Shown here piece by piece: positions 1 to 6,102 of a stretch of DNA of 11,882 nt. The stretch is from Candidatus Woesearchaeota archaeon. GTDB taxonomy: Archaea; Nanobdellota; Nanobdellia; Woesearchaeales; 21-14-0-10-32-9. The position numbers were made by a program, and so were the translations under genes. The notes beneath the pieces were generated by a model. It made no database searches. It had not been told where the DNA came from and saw only the letters and a program-made list of their open reading frames with translations. Within the stretch, counting starts at the first letter, position 1, and every line of letters begins with the position of its first letter. Location of the stretch: assembly GCA_007116295.1 (NCBI GenBank), contig SKIS01000013.1, forward strand, positions 1 to 11,882, written 5' to 3'.

Positions 1-1
1 T

Positions 2-79
2 ATAGCAGCTATACTTTTAATACTTGGAGCTAAATATTTGCTTACAAATCAACTGGGTGAAAAAGAAAATGAAATATGA
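2..79 (+). CDS. C-terminal end of a membrane protein (partial)
   Basis: An open frame enters from the left edge and ends at the TGA at 77-79. The 25 visible residues start with a hydrophobic stretch (IAAILLILGAKYLL) and end in a short charged tail (GEKENEI), as at the end of a last transmembrane helix. The next gene starts inside this one (ATG at 69, 11-nt overlap) and has a Shine-Dalgarno sequence within it, the pattern of an operon. Nothing more can be said about the protein because the rest lies outside the window. Confidence 0.55.
   Translation: MAAILLILGAKYLLTNQLGEKENEI
55..60 (+). promoter_or_regulatory. Shine-Dalgarno site for the gene at 69
   Basis: GGGTGA lies 8 nt upstream of the ATG at 69 and matches the archaeal 16S 3' end (anti-SD containing AUCACC). 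It decides the start in favour of ATG 69 over an in-frame TTG at 24, and shows that this gene is translated from a polycistronic message. Confidence 0.65.
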
Positions 80-224
80 GAAATCAACGACTGCTTTGCT
101 GGGAATACTTTACATAATAGCAGGTCTTACAATACTTAGGTGGCCGGAGCTTCTTTATTTAGGGGTTGCACTCGTATTTTTTGTTCATGGTACTTTGATA
201 TTGGTAAAGCTATTTATGAAATAA
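69..224 (+). CDS. small two-helix membrane protein, unknown function
   Basis: A 51-aa protein beginning MKYEKSTTALLG. It has two hydrophobic segments, roughly residues 8-20 (LLGILYIIAGLTI) and 25-46 (LLYLGVALVFFVHGTLILV), separated by a short RWPE turn, so a helical hairpin in the membrane is likely. No family is recognised. The start at 69 is chosen because of the GGGTGA 8 nt upstream, and the overlap with the preceding membrane-protein frame suggests co-transcription and perhaps a shared membrane role. The next gene has its own promoter, so this is probably the last gene of its operon. Confidence 0.6.
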   Translation: MKYEKSTTALLGILYIIAGLTILRWPELLYLGVALVFFVHGTLILVKLFMK

Positions 225-229
225 GAATA

Positions 230-237
230 TTTATAAA
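230..237 (+). promoter_or_regulatory. TATA box for the gene at 260
   Basis: A perfect TTTATAAA is centred 26.5 nt upstream of the ATG at 260, the usual distance from an archaeal TATA box to the transcription start. It predicts a leaderless mRNA starting at or next to that ATG. The same octamer at the same spacing precedes the ATG at 8371. Confidence 0.7.
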
Positions 238-242
238 TAAAT

Positions 243-258
243 ACTACTTTCAAGTAGT
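243..258 (+). promoter_or_regulatory. palindromic operator-like site between TATA box and start
   Basis: ACTACTT-TC-AAGTAGT is a perfect 7-bp inverted repeat with a 2-nt centre. It lies between the TATA box and the predicted leaderless start at 260. A protein bound here would cover the transcription start, so repression is the simple reading (inference). Its right half, AAGTAGTTA, recurs upstream of the minus-strand starts at 6881 and 9700, and a variant occurs near 8268/8371. Confidence 0.5.
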
Positions 259-259
259 T

Positions 260-868
260 ATGAACTTGAATGAAATGAAGTGGAACAAAGAAGGAATAAA
301 AGATATGATTTTAAAGTTTAACGAAGATCCTTTAAGCTTCATTGCTGGAGACTCACCTCAAACTTCGCCGACACAAGGAGTGGCAGTACTTTCTCCCGAG
401 TATGAGAGAGGAATTTTAAGTCACAAAATAGAAATGAAGGTGCCTAGCCCTAGCAAATCAGTTCTAGAATTTTACGAAGTCGAAAATAAATTCTTGTTTG
501 ACGAAGATGAAAAGATAAAAGAAGCTACAAGCTCTTGCAATACGCTATGGGTAAAACCAGAAAATGTAAATATGGAAAATATAAGAGGATTAGCTTCATA
601 CATAGCAGATCACTTTGGACTAATAACAAAACATCCAAGAACAGGAAAAGATATTCTGGGAGCAATAATGTATGAAGAAGTACATAGTGGACATATAATT
701 TTTCAAAACAATCGTCTGTTTGCCCCAACCTTAGACTTAGGGGAGAACGTAGAAGCTTATGCTAAATCAATAACCAATGTGTTTTTAGCAGCTAAGAAAT
801 TAGACTACGCTGTTCATGGAGGGGCTGCAAGTGCCTTTTCTGAATCTTTAGAGCTAAAATTAAGATAG
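260..868 (+). CDS. hypothetical protein, 202 aa
   Basis: Starts MNLNEMKWNKEGIKDM and contains no obvious transmembrane segment or signal peptide, so it is probably soluble and cytoplasmic. I do not recognise a family. The N-terminal 60 residues are polar. The middle has an acidic-basic run (FLFDEDEKIKEA). The C-terminal half is richer in hydrophobic and small residues (NIRGLASYIADHFGLI; SITNVFLAAKKLDYAVHGGAASAF). An upstream in-frame ATG at 140 is rejected because it would read through the previous gene, whereas ATG 260 has a TTTATAAA box 26.5 nt upstream. It may be controlled by the palindrome at 243-258. The fusion gene that follows has its own TATA-like box, so co-transcription is possible but not required. 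Confidence 0.8.
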   Translation: MNLNEMKWNKEGIKDMILKFNEDPLSFIAGDSPQTSPTQGVAVLSPEYERGILSHKIEMKVPSPSKSVLEFYEVENKFLFDEDEKIKEATSSCNTLWVKPENVNMENIRGLASYIADHFGLITKHPRTGKDILGAIMYEEVHSGHIIFQNNRLFAPTLDLGENVEAYAKSITNVFLAAKKLDYAVHGGAASAFSESLELKLR

Positions 869-879
869 TTTTTAAATAA
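869..879 (+). promoter_or_regulatory. TATA-like box for the AsnB-Dph6 gene
   Basis: TTTTTAAATAA is centred about 26-27 nt upstream of the ATG at 901 and directly follows the preceding stop codon. The spacing predicts a leaderless transcript that starts the operon 901-5333. Confidence 0.55.
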
Positions 880-900
880 ACAAAACCATTTCTCATAAAC

Positions 901-2925
901 ATGTGTGGAATAATTGGTGCATTTAACATAGATTTTGATATAAAAGAAGGCTTAGAAAAAATAAAACATAGAGGACTTGACTCCTCAAATATACTAAGTT
1001 TAACTAAAGGAAACCTTGGCCATTGCCTACATGCAATAAACGACAAAGTAGAGCAGCCATTAAAACAAAAAAAAGAAATATTTCTAACAAACTGCGAAAT
1101 ATATAACTTCAAAGAGTTAAACAAAAAATACGAAATTTCTGGAAACGATGCAAACACACTATTTTACTTAGTAAAAAACAATAAACTAAGCCAAGCAGAC
1201 GGAGTATACGCCTACGCTTATTTCAATGGAAAAAAACTAGAGCTAAACAGAGACATAATAGGAGTAAAACCAATATGGTACTACTATGATCCAAAAAGTG
1301 GCGGTTTTGCATTTGCATCAGAAAAAAAAGCCCTAAAACAACTACAAGAAACACACATAAGAGAGCTAAATCCACGTCAAAAAATAATATATGATGTCTC
1401 AACAAAAAAAATAGTTTTTGAAAACAAAAAATATTTTCAAATAAAAGAAAGAGAATACGTTGAAGAAAAATTACAAAAACACTTAGATGAAGCCATAACA
1501 AAAAGGATATCAAACAAAAAAACAGGGCTATTACTTTCAGGAGGAGTAGATAGTAGTTATATAGCTCTAAAACTAAAACAAAAAGGGGTGGATTTCATAG
1601 CATACGTAGCAGGACTAAAAGAAGAAGGACTAAAAGACAGTGAAGACATACAAAAAGCAAAACAACTAGCAAAGAAGCTAAACATAAAACTAAAAGTAAT
1701 TCAAATAAGCCTAAAACAAGCACAAGAAAACCTAAAAGAAGTACTCCCAATAATAGAAGATAATAACGTAGTAAAAGCAGGAGTAGCTTTGCCATTTTAC
1801 TTATGTGCTAAAAAAGCAAAAGAAGATGGAGTAAAAATAATGTTTTCAGGACTTGGAAGCGAAGAAATATTTGCAGGATACCAAAGACACAAACAAACAA
1901 CAGATGTTAACAAAGAATGTCTTGCAGGACTAAGAAAAATATATGAAAAAGACTTATACAGAGACGATGTGGTAATGATGAGTCAAACAATAGAACTCAG
2001 ATTACCATTCCTAGATAAAAAACTAGTAAAATATGCACTAACAATACCTTCAAACCTAAAAATACAAGAATACACAAAACAAGTATTTAGAGAAGTAGCT
2101 TATAAAGAAGGACTGCCAAAAGAATTTGCTTTTAGAAAAAAGAAAGCAGCGCAATACGGCAGTAACTTTGACAAATCAATAGCTAAATTAGCAAAAAAAC
2201 AAAAACTTACAAAATCACAATACTTAGAAAAACTCTACTCAAACAAAAACTTAAGACTGGCTTCTTTAATGAGCACCGGAAAAGACAGCGCTTTAGCAAC
2301 ACAAATAATGATAGATCAAAACTATGAAATAAGTTGCTTTATAACAATAATCTCTCAAAGTAAAGACAGCTACATGTATCACGGACCAAATACTTGGATA
2401 GCAAAAAAAATATCTCAACTCTCAAACATACCAATAATAATAGCTCAAACAATAGGAGAAAAAGAAAAAGAACTCCAAGACCTCAAAAAAGCAATACAAA
2501 AAGCAATATCTAAATACAAAATAGAAGGAATAGTAACAGGAGCATTATACTCTGATTATCAAAGAAAAAGAGTAGAAAAAATATGTGAAGAACTAGGAAT
2601 AAAATGTTTTAGTCCACTATGGCACATGAACCAAGAAGAAGAACTACAACTACTTTTGAAAAAAGGCTTTAAGTTTTGCATGGTAAAAATAGCTGCGTAT
2701 GGACTAGACAAAACCTGGCTTGGAAAACCAATAACACAAAAAGAAATACAAAAATTAAAATATCTAGAAAAGAAATACAAAATAAACATAGCGGGAGAAG
2801 GAGGAGAATACGAAAGCCTAATATTAAAAGCTCCCTTTATGAAAGAAGAAATAAAAATAAAAGCCTTCACTATACATCAAGAAAATGAATACGCTGCAAC
2901 TATGCTAATAGAAGAAATAAAATGA
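901..2925 (+). CDS. fused asparagine synthetase (AsnB)-diphthine-ammonia ligase (Dph6)
   Basis: A 674-aa two-enzyme fusion. Residues 1 to about 445 form an AsnB-type glutamine-hydrolysing asparagine synthetase. The chain starts MCG, so Cys2 is the N-terminal nucleophile. The expected glutamine-site residues are present: R24 in HRGLD, N64 and E66 in NCEIYN, and D83. The synthetase part has the PP-loop SGGVDSS (213-219), GLGSEEIFAGY (317-327) and ELRLPFLD (365-372). Residues about 451-674 form a complete Dph6 domain, which amidates diphthine on EF-2 using ATP and ammonia. Its motifs are STGKDS (458-463), YHGPN (493-497), GALYSDYQRKRVE (547-559), PLW (572-574), AAYGLD (598-603) and GEGGEYESLILKAP (632-645). 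Oddities are Cys65 where AsnB usually has Gly in the oxyanion NGE motif, and HRGLD for the usual HRGPD. It heads an operon with its stop overlapping the next start (ATGA). That glutamine-derived ammonia is passed to the Dph6 domain is inference. Confidence 0.93.
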   Translation: MCGIIGAFNIDFDIKEGLEKIKHRGLDSSNILSLTKGNLGHCLHAINDKVEQPLKQKKEIFLTNCEIYNFKELNKKYEISGNDANTLFYLVKNNKLSQADGVYAYAYFNGKKLELNRDIIGVKPIWYYYDPKSGGFAFASEKKALKQLQETHIRELNPRQKIIYDVSTKKIVFENKKYFQIKEREYVEEKLQKHLDEAITKRISNKKTGLLLSGGVDSSYIALKLKQKGVDFIAYVAGLKEEGLKDSEDIQKAKQLAKKLNIKLKVIQISLKQAQENLKEVLPIIEDNNVVKAGVALPFYLCAKKAKEDGVKIMFSGLGSEEIFAGYQRHKQTTDVNKECLAGLRKIYEKDLYRDDVVMMSQTIELRLPFLDKKLVKYALTIPSNLKIQEYTKQVFREVAYKEGLPKEFAFRKKKAAQYGSNFDKSIAKLAKKQKLTKSQYLEKLYSNKNLRLASLMSTGKDSALATQIMIDQNYEISCFITIISQSKDSYMYHGPNTWIAKKISQLSNIPIIIAQTIGEKEKELQDLKKAIQKAISKYKIEGIVTGALYSDYQRKRVEKICEELGIKCFSPLWHMNQEEELQLLLKKGFKFCMVKIAAYGLDKTWLGKPITQKEIQKLKYLEKKYKINIAGEGGEYESLILKAPFMKEEIKIKAFTIHQENEYAATMLIEEIK

Positions 2926-3542
2926 AAAACAAAATACTGAACTGGGTAATAATAAGTCTTCAAGCAATAACACTATTTTATTTACTCAACGCTTTAATAA
3001 CTCAATCAGAAATAATGATGCGTGCAGCGGTTTCTCTTATACTCATAATGTTTCCATACGCTTTAATATTACTAAAAAGAAAGCTCCCCTTACTTATAGA
3101 ATTCATATATGTAGTCTTCGTATTTTTAGGCTCCTTTCTAGGAAGTACAATAATGCTCTATTCCCAATACATATGGTATGATGACCTTGTACATTTCATA
3201 TCAGGATTTGTAATAGTTACAATTGGACACTACTTATTTTTTGCTTTAGATAGTAAGATGCATACAAAGCTCTCTCCTGCTATGATGGCTTTCATAGTTT
3301 TCTTATTTGCAGCAAGCGCTGCAAGCATATGGGAAATAGTAGAATTCACAATAGATCAAACAATTCAAGGAATGTCTATGCAAGTAGATTTAACAGATAC
3401 AATGATAGACTTAATATTAGGAACCTTATCCGCTCTAATAGCTTCACTTATAGGGTACTTCTATGCTAAGACAAAAAAACCAAAATTCTTAAACAAACTA
3501 ATAAAAGAAATAAAAAATGAACAAAATACTAATAAGCTCTGA
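2922..3542 (+). CDS. DUF2238/YjdF-like integral membrane protein
   Basis: A 206-aa protein with about five or six hydrophobic segments: residues near 7-27, 35-50, 57-80, 90-110, 120-140 and 160-182. The features typical of DUF2238 membrane proteins are visible: WYDDLVHFISGF in the middle, then SIWEIVEFTIDQ and an MQVDLTDTMIDLILG motif before the last helix. The acidic and His residues lie at helix ends, where they could bind a metal or polar ligand. The family's biochemical role is not known to me. The C-terminus is a basic tail. Its start overlaps the previous stop (ATGA) and its end overlaps the next gene by 26 nt, so it is translated within the same message. No Shine-Dalgarno sequence is seen, so translational coupling is likely. 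Confidence 0.8.
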   Translation: MKNKILNWVIISLQAITLFYLLNALITQSEIMMRAAVSLILIMFPYALILLKRKLPLLIEFIYVVFVFLGSFLGSTIMLYSQYIWYDDLVHFISGFVIVTIGHYLFFALDSKMHTKLSPAMMAFIVFLFAASAASIWEIVEFTIDQTIQGMSMQVDLTDTMIDLILGTLSALIASLIGYFYAKTKKPKFLNKLIKEIKNEQNTNKL

Positions 3543-4461
3543 TCATCACGCAAACTGGGAAGTATTAGAACACTGGTTTAAATACGCAGACAAAAACAAA
3601 TTGCCTTTCCTAATACCTGGAGACGTAGTTGGAGACTATAATTTTGAGTTAATAATAGGGGCAAAAAAACTGTACTTGCCTCAAAACTTTGATGAACAAA
3701 AAGCAAAGCCCTTGCAACAAATATTCGAGGAACTAGTAGACTACCACGCAAAAAAATTTGCTTCATACATAGACAAATACAAAGTAAAAACATACTTCTT
3801 ACTAGGAAATCACGAACCCACTTATTTTAACGAACTAGTCTTAAAATACTTAAAAAATAAAGAGCTATTTACATCACTCAACAGCGTAAAAGGAATTATA
3901 GATATAAACGGATTTAAAATAGCTGCTATAAGCAACACAAATCACTTAATGTATTTCTTAAACCACATTTATTCTCAGTCAAAACTAAATGAAATGTTTA
4001 GCCATATGAGAACCCAAAGACAAGTAGTTATGGACTTTGATCCAGATAAAATAAATAGTTTAGAAGATCCTAAAGATGACTTTGATTGGAAAAGACTAAA
4101 CGCCTCAAACATAAAAGAACTAGATCTTTTCATAACACATGGACAAATAGGAAGGGGTGCGTGGAGAAAAGAAAAATATGCTTCAGAAGTACCAACTCTT
4201 TTAAGCGCTGCAAAGCTAAGCTTGAAATCAAAGCTAACAATAGATGCTCATCTTCACACATCTCACAAAATGAGAAATTGCCTGGGAAAACCAACTCTTA
4301 GAGCGGTAGGAAACAAAGCGCTGCTTTTAGAAAAAGACTCTGATGGTCAAATAAGCTTCGAAGACTTAGAAACACAAATTCCTTACATCCCAAAAAAAGG
4401 AATAGATCCAACAGAGCTAGGAATAAAAGCAAGTAAAATAGATGAGTTGATATTCAAATGA
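3517..4461 (+). CDS. calcineurin-like metallophosphoesterase
   Basis: A 314-aa protein with the full metal-binding set of the calcineurin-like phosphoesterase fold: D9 and H11 (SDHHAN), GD at 35-36, GNHE at 97-100, H208 (THG), and H245/H247 (AHLH). These place two metal ions in a hydrolytic site, so it should cleave a phosphomono- or phosphodiester, but the substrate cannot be read from sequence. A region of about 60 residues between the GNHE motif and the THG motif (about 143-200, polar and acidic) is an insert that may form a lid. No signal peptide is present, so it is cytoplasmic. The start ATG lies 26 nt inside the preceding membrane-protein gene and its stop overlaps the next start (ATGA). 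Confidence 0.88.
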   Translation: MNKILISSDHHANWEVLEHWFKYADKNKLPFLIPGDVVGDYNFELIIGAKKLYLPQNFDEQKAKPLQQIFEELVDYHAKKFASYIDKYKVKTYFLLGNHEPTYFNELVLKYLKNKELFTSLNSVKGIIDINGFKIAAISNTNHLMYFLNHIYSQSKLNEMFSHMRTQRQVVMDFDPDKINSLEDPKDDFDWKRLNASNIKELDLFITHGQIGRGAWRKEKYASEVPTLLSAAKLSLKSKLTIDAHLHTSHKMRNCLGKPTLRAVGNKALLLEKDSDGQISFEDLETQIPYIPKKGIDPTELGIKASKIDELIFK

Positions 4462-5333
4462 AAATACTAATAGTAGCAGATTTACATGGACAAATTCCCC
4501 AAATAAAAACAAAAGACTTTGACATAATACTAAGTCCTGGAGATGTATGTGAAGACAAATATCATAGGAAATACATTTCTCAATGGTTTGAAGAAATAAA
4601 AAAAGGCTATAAAAAATCAGCTTTCAAATACATGATTGAAACTCTTCCAAAAGAAGAATTAGCTCAAATTGAACAAAAAAGACTTCTAGGAGGAAAAAAA
4701 GTTTTAGAATGGTTAAACAAACAAGGAAAACGGGTTTATTGGGTTGCTGGAAACTGGGATGGTAAACCCACTACAAAAGAAAAAGAAGACACGTTATTTG
4801 AACAATACGAAATGATATACAAACTATTTTATGAAGAGCTAGATCAGAACTTAAAAGATTTTGAAAACGTAGAAAACATACACCTTAAACTAAAAAAACT
4901 TCCTCATATAAACATATTTGGGCTAGGAAGAACATTTCACCCAGAATTCACAAAAGAAGTCCAAGCAGCGCTAAATGAAAAGGAAAGAAAAAAACTAACT
5001 CAAATGGATGCAAAGTTAAAACAAAAAATAAAAAAAATCTACGAAAAAAGAGACAAAACAAAACCTACAATAATACTAACTCACAACAGCCCCTATAAAA
5101 CCAAATTAGACAAAATAAATAATCCTCAAAGCTCAGCACACGGAAAACACATAGGAAGCACGATAGCTAAATGGATGGTGACAGAGCTTCAACCAGAAAT
5201 ATTTATAGGAAGTCACGTGCACGAAGCCAAAGGAATAGAAAAAATAGGAAAAACAACATGTCTAAACACAGGCTTTGGAAAAGACATAAACTATATAATA
5301 GATACAAAAAACATGACTATAAAAGAACTATGA
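4458..5333 (+). CDS. Icc-related metallophosphoesterase (COG2129-like)
   Basis: A 291-aa phosphoesterase with D8 and H10 (ADLH), GD at 28-29, GNWD at 98-101, H209 in THNSPY, and H253/H255 in GSHVHE. The usual GNHE motif is GNWD here, so the catalytic His is replaced by Trp; variants such as GNxD are typical of Icc-related archaeal enzymes. The C-terminal order THNSPYKTKLD, then HGKHIGS, then GSHVHEAKG, then KIGKTTCLNTGFG matches that group well. A strongly charged helical insert lies at about 165-203. It is not a recent duplicate of the upstream phosphoesterase: the two share only the metal motifs. It is the last gene of the operon, and its stop lies 4 nt from the stop of a convergent 40-aa gene. 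Confidence 0.87.
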   Translation: MKILIVADLHGQIPQIKTKDFDIILSPGDVCEDKYHRKYISQWFEEIKKGYKKSAFKYMIETLPKEELAQIEQKRLLGGKKVLEWLNKQGKRVYWVAGNWDGKPTTKEKEDTLFEQYEMIYKLFYEELDQNLKDFENVENIHLKLKKLPHINIFGLGRTFHPEFTKEVQAALNEKERKKLTQMDAKLKQKIKKIYEKRDKTKPTIILTHNSPYKTKLDKINNPQSSAHGKHIGSTIAKWMVTELQPEIFIGSHVHEAKGIEKIGKTTCLNTGFGKDINYIIDTKNMTIKEL

Positions 5334-5337
5334 AAAT

Positions 5338-5460
5338 CTAGACTTTATCATACTCTTCTTTAATCAATCGTTTCATTTCTTTGTCAAAAAAAGAGTTTTT
5401 ATGAAAACTTATGGCTTTTTCAAGCTCTTCAAGTTCTTCTTGGCTGATTTTATGACTCAT
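5338..5460 (-). CDS. 40-aa charged helical protein
   Basis: Read on the minus strand, ATG at 5460-5458 opens a 40-codon frame ending in TAG at 5340-5338. The product begins MSHKISQEELEELEKA and ends IKEEYDKV. It is almost entirely helix-forming and highly charged, with a heptad-like EELEELEKA segment, and has no Cys or Trp. Support comes from the coding-like composition and from a TTTAAATAA box centred 26 nt upstream of the ATG, the same geometry as other genes here. It converges on the phosphoesterase gene with 4 nt between stop codons. Function is unknown; a small adaptor or antitoxin-like protein is possible, but no toxin-like partner is next to it. Confidence 0.6.
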   Translation of the reverse strand: MSHKISQEELEELEKAISFHKNSFFDKEMKRLIKEEYDKV

Positions 5461-5481
5461 ATATTCATGCTACAAGTTGTC

Positions 5482-5490
5482 TTATTTAAA
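5482..5490 (-). promoter_or_regulatory. TATA-like box for the 40-aa gene
   Basis: On the minus strand TTTAAATAA is centred about 26 nt upstream of the ATG at 5460, which predicts a leaderless transcript. It lies back to back with the tRNA promoter. Confidence 0.45.
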
Positions 5491-5513
5491 GTTTAGTATA
5501 ATAAATCATTAGA

Positions 5514-5521
5514 TTTATAAA
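5514..5521 (+). promoter_or_regulatory. TATA box of the tRNA gene
   Basis: TTTATAAA is centred 27.5 nt upstream of the predicted first base of the tRNA (5545), the expected archaeal spacing. This supports both the tRNA's orientation and its 5' end. Confidence 0.65.
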
Positions 5522-5544
5522 GAAATTACCTTTCATTTTACTAT

Positions 5545-5675
5545 GCCACGGTCGCATAATCTGGTATTGCGCAATTCAATATTGTGAAGACAATTTGAGC
5601 GTAGGCCTGGAAAAAACAGGAATGCCAGTGAGCTTGTCCCGTATGGGGTTCCCGGTTCAAATCCGGGTCGTGGCG
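5545..5675 (+). tRNA. tRNA-Ser(UGA), apparently intron-containing
   Basis: The acceptor GCCACGG (5545-5551) pairs with TCGTGGC (5668-5674; last pair G-U), followed by discriminator G73 at 5675. The T arm is CCCGG-TTCAAAT-CCGGG (5651-5667). The D arm is at 5554-5570 with GG in its loop. A perfect anticodon stem GACAA (5589-5593)/TTGTC (5634-5638) frames a loop TTTGAGC, with U33 at 5595 and anticodon UGA at 5596-5598. About 33 nt (near 5600-5632) must be removed after the anticodon, the usual archaeal intron site. TGAGC occurs at both ends, so the exact splice point is ambiguous. The variable arm (5639-5650) is longer than class I. GCC...GGC-G with a long variable arm fits archaeal tRNA-Ser. 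Oddities: about 17 extra nt (5571-5587) between the D and anticodon arms, perhaps a second intron, and no good canonical bulge-helix-bulge for the main intron. CCA is not encoded. An alternative fold reading Leu(CAA) is weaker. Confidence 0.72.
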
Positions 5676-5738
5676 TCATTATCTTTATTTGATTTGAACA
5701 TGCTTCGAACTTTGTTCTTGCAGTTTCTCATTATCATT

Positions 5739-5774
5739 CGAAACAATTCGGGTCGTGGCGTTTTATTTTTTTTT
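5739..5774 (+). terminator. possible terminator behind the tRNA
   Basis: A small hairpin, CGAA-ACAA-TTCG (5739-5750), is followed by the tRNA-end copy and then a T-rich run (5761-5774, ending in ten Ts). Archaeal transcription stops at U-rich tracts, so the run is the probable end of the tRNA transcript. The hairpin's role is uncertain. Confidence 0.45.
5749..5761 (+). repeat. duplicate of the tRNA 3' end
   Basis: The 13 nt CGGGTCGTGGCGT are identical to 5664-5676, which are the end of the T stem, the 3' acceptor strand and the discriminator of the tRNA. The copies are 85 bp apart. The bases before the copy (TTCGAAACAATT) resemble a degenerate T loop. Such duplications arise where elements integrate into tRNA genes, but only 73 bp lie between the copies, so at most this is a remnant. 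The stretch 5676-5748 has no gene I can support. Confidence 0.75.
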
Positions 5775-5781
5775 AAAAAAA

Positions 5782-5793
5782 TTTAAAAATATA
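5782..5793 (+). promoter_or_regulatory. TATA-like box for the gene at 5812
   Basis: TTTAAAAATATA is centred about 25 nt upstream of the ATG at 5812, which fits a leaderless transcript. This spacing is the reason for choosing that start. Confidence 0.5.
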
Positions 5794-5811
5794 GGTTCAT
5801 ATTTTGTTTTT

Positions 5812-6102
5812 ATGTCTATAGACTCTAGGTTAAAATTAATAAGTAATGAGAATCCTTTGAGAGTTTTTAATTTTGCCAAAGATAAGATACTTGATTATGT
5901 AAATAAAGATTCTTCTAGGTTTTATGGTGTTGATAAAATAAGTAAGGTCCTTAGTATTAGAAGAGATTTGGTTGAAAAAGTTGTTTTTAACAGCTTTGAG
6001 TTTAGAAAGTGTTACTTTCCTTTGAAAAACAAAGATTTTGCTTTAAAGGATAAACCATTAGATTTTTATGAAAGAATTTATAAGATTCTTGCTGAAGATT
6101 AA
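5812..6102 (+). CDS. small winged-helix-like protein
   Basis: A 96-aa protein starting MSIDSRLKLISNENPLRVF. Its middle reads like a winged helix-turn-helix: helix AKDKILDYVNKD (about 22-33), helix YGVDKISKVLSI (about 38-49), recognition-type helix RRDLVEKVVFNSF (about 50-62), then a wing-like EFRKCYFPLK. It lacks membrane segments and a second domain, so a small DNA-binding regulator is likely but not certain. An in-frame start further upstream would lie in the T-rich run and the tRNA-end repeat, so ATG 5812 is preferred. The stop TAA overlaps by 4 nt the stop of the convergent gene at 6099. It is a candidate for the factor that binds the repeated AAGTAGTWA motif (inference from location only). 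Confidence 0.65.
   Translation: MSIDSRLKLISNENPLRVFNFAKDKILDYVNKDSSRFYGVDKISKVLSIRRDLVEKVVFNSFEFRKCYFPLKNKDFALKDKPLDFYERIYKILAED

Noticed and set aside
140..259. A longer N-terminus for the gene at 260
   Set aside because: It would be read out of frame through the small membrane-protein gene and across a good TATA box; ATG 260 fits the leaderless spacing.
1595..1795. Leucine-rich minus-strand frame inside the AsnB-Dph6 gene
   Set aside because: The leucine runs come from the antisense of lysine- and glutamine-rich codons; there is no start signal.
3517..5333. The two phosphoesterases as a recent tandem duplication
   Set aside because: They share only the metal-binding motifs; inserts, lengths and the GNHE/GNWD motif differ, so they belong to different subfamilies.
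5570..5601. BHB-like motif as the main splice site
   Set aside because: Splicing there would remove part of the UGA anticodon region and still leave a tRNA too long to fold normally; kept only as an oddity in the tRNA finding.
5570..5638. tRNA-Leu(CAA) reading of the tRNA gene
   Set aside because: A stem GCAA/TTGT with loop TTCAAGC is possible, but it collides with the D stem, is one pair shorter and does not fit G73. The GACAA/TTGTC stem with anticodon UGA is better.
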